Origin: Wocania ichthyoenteri Th78
GTDB lineage: Bacteria > Bacteroidota > Bacteroidia > Flavobacteriales > Flavobacteriaceae
NCBI RefSeq assembly: GCF_000789235.1
Contig: NZ_KN525716.1
Location: 2,462,100-2,526,099, forward strand
Direction: 5' to 3'
Length of the DNA: 64,000 nt
The position numbers and the translations under genes are program-made. Numbering within the stretch: position 1 is the first letter of the stretch; the number at the start of each line of letters is the position of its first letter. Shown here one piece after another: positions 59,414 through 64,000 of this stretch. The notes beneath the pieces are model-generated. The model saw only the letters and a program-made list of their open reading frames with translations. It ran no database searches and had not been told where the DNA came from.

Positions 59414-60210
59414 AATTGTTCAGTTTTAATAGTGTTAATTTTATTAAATGAGGTTACCATACCTTGTATTAAAGACGAGCTCAAACCTTTATGTTCCATT
59501 TCATTTAAACCTTCAATTGTACACCCTTTTGGTGTAGTAACTTTATCAATTTCTTGTTCCGGATGATTGCCAGTTGCTATTAATAAACTGGCAGCACCTT
59601 CGCAGGTATGCATTGCTAATTCTTGAGCAGTTTCGGCTTCAAAACCTAACTGAATTGCCGCTTGTGTTGTGGCCCTAATCAATCGCATCCAAAAGGCAAT
59701 ACCACTTGCACAAACAACAGTTGCCGCTTGCATTTGGTTTTCAGGAATAACAATCGATGTTCCTAAACGGTTAAAAATAGCTTCGGCAATTTTAATGCGC
59801 TCATTACCTTTTTCGTTTTTACACAAACACGTTATCGATTTTCCAACAGCAATGGCGGTGTTTGGCATCGCGCGAATAATAAATTGATCTTGCCCAACAA
59901 TACCTTCCATTTTCGAGACTGAAAACCCAGTAATGGTAGAAATCAATACATGTTTTTCGGTTAATAAGGGTTTAATGTTATTTAAAATCGTTTCGAAATG
60001 TGCAGGTTGAACTGCGAAAATAATGATGTCCGATTGTTTAACTGCTTCAGCATTATCCGATGTTAAATACACACTTTGGTAGCCTTCAAATTCTTGAATC
60101 GCTTCTAAATTTCGTTTTGTTAAATACAAAGTGGTTATCGCATTGCTCGTAATTAAACCTTTTGCAATCGACTTTCCTAAATTTCCAGTTCCAATAATGG
60201 CTATTTTCAT
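59410..60210 (-). CDS. proC: Pyrroline-5-carboxylate reductase
   Basis: It makes proline from pyrroline-5-carboxylate. Start ATG 60210 (MKIAIIGTGNLGKSIAKGLI, Rossmann NADPH site); an extension to 60231 would cross the repeat element. Further signatures are FAVQPAHFETILNNIKPLLT, RAMPNTAIAVGKSITCLC, and the C-terminal VTTPKGCTIEGLNEMEHKGL matching the P5CR motif (VTSPGGTTxxGL). 266 residues. Its position inside the arginine operon is seen in other Bacteroidetes and suggests shared control of glutamate-derived amino acids. Confidence 0.94.
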   Translation of the reverse strand: MKIAIIGTGNLGKSIAKGLITSNAITTLYLTKRNLEAIQEFEGYQSVYLTSDNAEAVKQSDIIIFAVQPAHFETILNNIKPLLTEKHVLISTITGFSVSKMEGIVGQDQFIIRAMPNTAIAVGKSITCLCKNEKGNERIKIAEAIFNRLGTSIVIPENQMQAATVVCASGIAFWMRLIRATTQAAIQLGFEAETAQELAMHTCEGAASLLIATGNHPEQEIDKVTTPKGCTIEGLNEMEHKGLSSSLIQGMVTSFNKINTIKTEQL

Positions 60211-60226
60211 TTTTAAATCCTTTTTA

Positions 60227-60297
60227 GTCATTCCCTCGAAGGAGGGAATCTTTTAATTTTAACTTTATGTTGATTAGATTTCCGCCTTCGTGGAAAT
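60227..60297. repeat. Pair of GTCATTCCC-type repeat units between argC and proC
   Basis: GTCATTCCCTCGAAGGAGGG (60227-60246) plus AATCT, followed 25 bp later by the related inverted unit AGATTTCCGCCTTCGTGGAA (60277-60296). The units have palindromic CCC-n-GGG cores and together resemble a two-unit hairpin element. Confidence 0.7.
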
Positions 60298-60310
60298 AAA
60301 AATATATCTA

Positions 60311-61288
60311 TTAAAAGAAATTCGCTTTCAATTGCACACCTTCCGTTTCTTCAAAACCAAACATTAAGTTCATGTTTTGAATGGCTTGACCAGATGCACC
60401 TTTTAATAAATTATCAATACAGCTTGTAATTAGTAATTTGTTTTCGTGCTTATGTAAATGAATTAAACAGTTGTTTGTGTTTACCACTTGTTTTAAATGA
60501 ATGTCATTATCCGACACAAAAGTGAATTTTGCATCTTTATAATAATCCTTATAAAGTATTTTAGCGTCTTCTAAACTACCACTAAAATTGGTGTAAAGCG
60601 TTGCGAAAATACCTCTTGAAAAATCACCTCTATTGGGCATAAAAATAATCTCCGAAGAAAAATCATTTTGCAATTGCTTTACCGATTGGTTGATTTCCCC
60701 CAAATGCTGGTGTGTAAATGGTTTGTAATAGGAAAAATTATTATCGCGCCACGTAAAATGCGTGGTTTTAGATAACGAAGTTCCTGCTCCCGTTGCACCA
60801 GTTACAGCATTAACATGTACATCGTTTTTTAATAATCCGTTTTCTGCTAAAGGCAATAATGCTAATTGAATGGCGGTTGCAAAACAACCAGGGTTTGCAA
60901 TATAGTTTGTTTTTTTTATCGCTTCTTTTTGTAATTCTGGCAAACCGTAAACAAATGTTTTGCCGTTAAAGACTTTGTCTTTTTCTAATCTAAAATCGTT
61001 GCCTAAATCGATGATTTTTGTATGGTCTGAAAAGGTGTTGTTTTCTAAAAACTTCACTGAATTTCCATGACCTAAACATAAAAACAAAACATCAACATTT
61101 GGATTGATGGTATCTGTAAATTTCAAATCTAAATTCCCAATCAAATCTTGATGAACATCACTAATTTTGTTTCCAGCGTTCGACGTACTGAACACAAAAT
61201 TAATTTCAGCTTTGCCGTGGTGGATCAACAATCTAACTAACTCTCCGGCGGTGTAACCTGCGCCTCCAATAATTCCTACTTGTAACAT
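60311..61288 (-). CDS. argC: N-acyl-gamma-glutamyl-phosphate reductase
   Basis: The 325-residue NADPH enzyme of the third step. It has VGIIGGAGYTAGELVRLLIH, VFSTSNAGNKISDVHQDLIG, the nucleophile motif YIANPGCFATAIQLALLPLA (Cys), VTGATGAGTSLSKTTHFTWR and HQHLGEINQSVKQLQNDFSS (His acid/base). Two bases separate it from argG upstream. Substrate acyl group likely succinyl by context. Confidence 0.93.
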   Translation of the reverse strand: MLQVGIIGGAGYTAGELVRLLIHHGKAEINFVFSTSNAGNKISDVHQDLIGNLDLKFTDTINPNVDVLFLCLGHGNSVKFLENNTFSDHTKIIDLGNDFRLEKDKVFNGKTFVYGLPELQKEAIKKTNYIANPGCFATAIQLALLPLAENGLLKNDVHVNAVTGATGAGTSLSKTTHFTWRDNNFSYYKPFTHQHLGEINQSVKQLQNDFSSEIIFMPNRGDFSRGIFATLYTNFSGSLEDAKILYKDYYKDAKFTFVSDNDIHLKQVVNTNNCLIHLHKHENKLLITSCIDNLLKGASGQAIQNMNLMFGFEETEGVQLKANFF

Positions 61289-61290
61289 AA

Positions 61291-62466
61291 TTAATTATTT
61301 ACCTGTTGATATATTTTATTTTGATTGCCTAGAATTTTAATAAACCCTTTGGCGTCATCGGCACTCCAAGCTTTGTTTTCCTCGCCGTAACTTCCAAATT
61401 TAGCAGACATTAAATCGTGTTTTGACACAATCCCGTCTAAAGTAAAATGATAAGGTTTTAAAGTGACCGTTACCTCGCCCGAAACCTTGTCTTGACTACT
61501 TTGTAAAAAGGCTTCAATATTTCGCATTACAGGATCTAGATATTGACCTTCGTGCAAATGCATCCCATAAAAACTAGACAGATATTCTTTGTGTTGTAAT
61601 TGCCATTTGGTAAGTGTGTGCTTTTCTAATAAATGATGCGCTTTAATAGTAATTAATGCTGCTGCAGCTTCAAAACCAACACGACCTTTAATACCTACAA
61701 TAGTGTCACCAACATGAATATCTCTACCAATAGCGTATGGAGAAGCTAAATTATTTAACACTTCAATATTAATTTCAGGGTCGTTTTCCACACCGTTTAC
61801 GGCTACCAATTCACCTTTTAAAAAGGTTAAGGTAACTTTTTCGTCCTCGGTATGTTTTAATTGAGATGGGTAGGCTTCTTCTGGTAATGGTTTTTCTGAT
61901 GTTAAAGTTTCTTCACCTCCAACACTAGTTCCCCAAAGGCCTTTATTAACGGAGTATTTTGCTTTTTCCCAAGACATATCGATACCATTGCTTTTTAGGT
62001 AATCGATCTCTTCTTGTCGCGATAATTTTTGGTCTCTAATGGGGGTTACGATTTTAATATTTGGCGCCAAGGTTTGAAAAATCATATCGAAACGTACTTG
62101 GTCGTTTCCTGCGCCCGTACTGCCGTGGGCAATATATTCGGCGCCGATACTTTTAGCGTACTCTACAATTTCAATAGCTTGAATGATGCGCTCTGCACTT
62201 ACAGAAAGCGGATAAGTATTATTTTTCAATACATTTCCAAAAATTAAATACTTGACTACTTTTTGATAAAACGTAGCTACGGCATCAATGTTTTTATAGG
62301 TTGTAACGCCCATTTTATAGGCATTACTTTCGATAGACTTTATCTCTTCTTGAGTAAATCCACCTGTATTTACGCTTACGGCGTGAACATCATATTCTTT
62401 TGATAAGCTTACTGCACAATACGATGTGTCTAATCCGCCACTGTATGCTATTACTAATTTTTTCAT
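61291..62466 (-). CDS. argG: Argininosuccinate synthase
   Basis: It joins citrulline and aspartate with ATP. 391 residues. The N-terminal P-loop-like AYSGGLDTSYCAVSLSKEYD, VSAERIIQAIEIVEYAKSIG, YIAHGSTGAGNDQVRFDMIF and ITPIRDQKLSRQEEIDYLKS-type segment, and SVNKGLWGTSVGGEETLTSE are characteristic. The first part is like other Bacteroidetes ArgG, which diverge from the E. coli type. It is second in the leftward operon, 33 bp after the GNAT gene. Confidence 0.95.
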   Translation of the reverse strand: MKKLVIAYSGGLDTSYCAVSLSKEYDVHAVSVNTGGFTQEEIKSIESNAYKMGVTTYKNIDAVATFYQKVVKYLIFGNVLKNNTYPLSVSAERIIQAIEIVEYAKSIGAEYIAHGSTGAGNDQVRFDMIFQTLAPNIKIVTPIRDQKLSRQEEIDYLKSNGIDMSWEKAKYSVNKGLWGTSVGGEETLTSEKPLPEEAYPSQLKHTEDEKVTLTFLKGELVAVNGVENDPEINIEVLNNLASPYAIGRDIHVGDTIVGIKGRVGFEAAAALITIKAHHLLEKHTLTKWQLQHKEYLSSFYGMHLHEGQYLDPVMRNIEAFLQSSQDKVSGEVTVTLKPYHFTLDGIVSKHDLMSAKFGSYGEENKAWSADDAKGFIKILGNQNKIYQQVNN

Positions 62467-62480
62467 TGAATTATTATTTA

Positions 62481-62501
62481 TTTCCGCGATTGCGATAATC
62501 T
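62481..62501. repeat. Degenerate GTCATTCCC-family unit between the GNAT gene and argG
   Basis: TTTCCGCGATTGCGATAATC (62481-62500) resembles the TTTCCGCCTTCGTGGAAAT unit at 60279. It is eroded; a weak family assignment. Confidence 0.4.
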
Positions 62502-63117
62502 ATTTTTTATTCTTTTTTAAAAACAACGTCTCCTTAATTTTTTTTAATCTATTAAAAGTCTTTTCTTTTATTTGTTTGGTTACCTTATTTTTAGCTTTTT
62601 CTGGGTCGTACAACATACCAGTACACAAACACAGTTTTCTGTTGGTTCTTGTTAAAACATCGTAGTTTTTACAAGTTTGGCAACCATCCCAAAACGATTG
62701 GTCGTCGGTTAATTCAGAAAACGGCACCGGTTTATAGCCCAAATCGCTATTCATTTTCATTACTGCCAATCCTGTAGTAATACTAAATACTTTAGCTTCT
62801 GGAAATTTTTTTCTGGAATGCTCAAAGATTTTGTGTTTAATTTTTTTAGCTAAACCCGCGCCTCTATAGTTTGGGTGTACAATTAAACCCGAATTGGCAA
62901 CATATTTACCATGTCCCCATTTTTCTATATAGCAAAAACCAGCAAAGGTATTGCCGTCTAAAGCAATAACCGCATTACCGTTTTCCATTTTGGTCATAAT
63001 ATATTCAGGTGTTCGTCTGGCGATTCCCGTGCCTCTAACATTTGCGGACTCCGTAATGGTGTCGCATATAATTTGGGCGTAAATACTATGAGATTTATCA
63101 GCAATAATGACTTTCAT
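62500..63117 (-). CDS. GNAT-family N-acyltransferase, candidate N-succinyl(acyl)glutamate synthase
   Basis: A 205-residue GNAT protein. The fold is visible as RRTPEYIMTKMENGNAVIAL, TFAGFCYIEKWGHGKYVANS, the acetyl-CoA loop LIVHPNYRGAGLAKKIKHKI and FSITTGLAVMKMNSDLGYKP. A cysteine-containing patch (CQTCKNYDVLTRTNRKLCLC) and a very basic C-terminal tail (about 160-205) follow. It is the first gene of the arginine operon, the place expected for the acyl-transfer step, for which no argA or argJ is present here. A Bacteroides homologue was proposed from fitness data as N-succinylglutamate synthase; I recall this but cannot check it. Confidence 0.72.
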   Translation of the reverse strand: MKVIIADKSHSIYAQIICDTITESANVRGTGIARRTPEYIMTKMENGNAVIALDGNTFAGFCYIEKWGHGKYVANSGLIVHPNYRGAGLAKKIKHKIFEHSRKKFPEAKVFSITTGLAVMKMNSDLGYKPVPFSELTDDQSFWDGCQTCKNYDVLTRTNRKLCLCTGMLYDPEKAKNKVTKQIKEKTFNRLKKIKETLFLKKNKK

Positions 63118-63571
63118 TATTTTGATTTATTTTATTTGATTTTAAAATTATTTTGGTTTTTTGAAAAGCTGAACCGGACTCACCTAAGTTCAATAATTTA
63201 TAGCATACCCTTACGGGCGACGTGGAAAGTTACGGCGTACAACGTTTCTATTATTTAAAGAAATAATTATTTTTTGAAGTTGTAATGTGAAATTTGATAT
63301 AAACATGATAAAAAATAAAATTAAACGTAACGATTATTAAGGCTAGATAGAAGAATTAGCGGCGGCGGTTGCGCAAGCGCAAACCGGGAGAAAACGTACG
63401 TATTTTATTTTTCTTTGAATTCATTGGTGTAAAACTAAAAATTAAATTTTATTAATGGCTTATAGTTTTATGATTTTTTAGAATAATTGTGAAATTTTAT
63501 TCAAATCATGCTTTTTGTTTTTAATTATTCATTTGTAAGCGATTATATTTAAAATATCTTTTTTCAAATGG
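63118..63571. other. 454-bp gap with two locally GC-rich patches
   Basis: Most of the gap is AT-rich, but 63163-63245 (with TACGGGCGACGTGGAAAGTT) and 63356-63405 stand out in base composition. The second patch forms a hairpin (GGTTGCGC-AA-GCGC-A-AACC, about 63367-63385) and carries the tiny frame listed next. No larger gene is visible. Confidence 0.6.
63356..63424 (-). CDS. Possible 22-residue Arg/Lys-rich microprotein
   Basis: A 69-bp frame with ATG at 63424 and TAA at 63356-63358: starts MNSKKNKIRTFSPG and ends with a seven-residue tail of five Arg (RLRNRRR). The arginines use CGC, CGT, rare in this AT-rich DNA. There is no obvious ribosome site and no known homologue that I recognise, and the hairpin in the same bases is an alternative explanation. 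Only a weak candidate. Confidence 0.22.
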   Translation of the reverse strand: MNSKKNKIRTFSPGLRLRNRRR

Positions 63572-64000
63572 CTACAAGATATAATCGGTGCTTATAAAAT
63601 TAGATGTTTTTTTATCTAATAATTCTTCTAAAATAGCATTATTGTAAGCATTGTCTTTTGATGCAACAAATGTTCTTATTGAAAACGAACGAAGTGCATC
63701 GTGCACACTTAATGTGCCATATGCCGAATCTTTTCTCCCTGTAAAAGGATATACATCTGGTCCACGTTGGCAAGAGCTATTCAAGTTTACTCTACAAACT
63801 AAATTAACAAGCGTATCAATTAGCGGAGAAAGGGTATGTATATCTTTACCAAACAAACTTACTTGTTGTCCGTAATTTGATTCAGCCATATCATCTAAAG
63901 GTTTTTCAATATCATTAAAAGGTACAATTGGAATTACTGGCCCAAATTGCTCTTCTTTAAAGACTCTCATGTTTTTAGTTACAGGATATAGTACTGCTGG
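63572..64000 (-). CDS. gapN: NADP-dependent glyceraldehyde-3-phosphate dehydrogenase-type aldehyde dehydrogenase (partial)
   Basis: The C-terminal part of an ALDH-superfamily enzyme; the frame continues beyond the window edge ([11 protein letters not shown] precedes the internal Met at 63970). Family traits are [20 protein letters not shown] (the EEQFGPV motif), the [14 protein letters not shown] segment, and [20 protein letters not shown], then [20 protein letters not shown]. The last pair is close to the GapN/NADP-GAPDH clade. The catalytic Cys and the NADP site lie outside the window, so the substrate call is by similarity of the C-terminal region only. Confidence 0.82.
   Translation of the reverse strand, partial: PAVLYPVTKNMRVFKEEQFGPVIPIVPFNDIEKPLDDMAESNYGQQVSLFGKDIHTLSPLIDTLVNLVCRVNLNSSCQRGPDVYPFTGRKDSAYGTLSVHDALRSFSIRTFVASKDNAYNNAILEELLDKKTSNFISTDYIL

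Noticed and set aside
63163-63245. A structural RNA (tmRNA, 6S or similar) in the GC-rich patch before gapN
   Set aside because: No recognisable tRNA-like end, tag frame or known fold; only small hairpins are present.

Overview
This AT-rich window most likely comes from a marine member of the Flavobacteriaceae (Bacteroidota). The evidence is a SusC/SusD pair, a type IX secretion sorting tail on a chitinase-like protein, a Bacteroidetes-type tra operon with RteC, an arginine operon of the N-succinyl type, and promoters of the TTTG / TAnnTTTG kind. No 16S rRNA or other taxonomic marker is present, so I do not name a genus.

Layout. (1) 1-12077 is the right end of an integrative conjugative element: rteC (cut by the window edge), a small HTH protein, a replication-type regulator, a DnaC-like ATPase, an antisense amidase, the transfer genes traE-F-G-I-J-K-M-N and a tyrosine recombinase. 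It ends at a 3' fragment of tRNA-Leu(UAA), read as the right attachment site. Relaxase, coupling protein and the intact tRNA-Leu should lie to the left, outside the window. (2) 12163-12451 is an internally deleted IS3-family copy. (3) 12636-29987 is a locus that looks dedicated to salvage of peptidoglycan amino sugars: a DeoR-type regulator, SusC, SusD, a NamZ-like exo-muramidase, a sodium/solute symporter, MurQ etherase, a NagZ lipoprotein, a secreted GH18, a second lipoprotein NamZ, and an FAD/Fe-S D-lactate dehydrogenase candidate. (4) 29988-30805 is a second, longer dead copy of the same IS, in the same orientation, so the salvage locus lies between two direct repeats. (5) 30847-33816 is lacI-kdgK-eda for 2-keto-3-deoxygluconate catabolism, with two visible operators. 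(6) 33953-53951 is ordinary chromosome: waaA, an aminotransferase, galE, lspA, fabD, a flavoprotein, a cupin, an AraC regulator, a membrane-anchored DHFR, a lone CBM48 protein, thyA, a nucleoside transporter, a bifunctional-nuclease homologue, etfAB, pdhB, a DUF5686 protein and an esterase. (7) 54008-63117 is an arginine/proline operon read leftward: GNAT acyltransferase, argG, argC, proC, argD, argF', argB, argE', argH. (8) The window ends inside a GapN-like aldehyde dehydrogenase.

How the salvage genes may work together: the secreted GH18 would cut glycan strands to leave MurNAc at non-reducing ends. NamZ and NagZ would release MurNAc and GlcNAc, SusCD and the symporter would import them, and MurQ would split MurNAc-6-phosphate into GlcNAc-6-phosphate and D-lactate. 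The Fe-S flavoprotein would then oxidise the D-lactate to pyruvate. The one step with no gene in the locus is the MurNAc kinase. This locus, its unusual pair of NamZ paralogues and its IS bracketing are the most interesting parts of the window.
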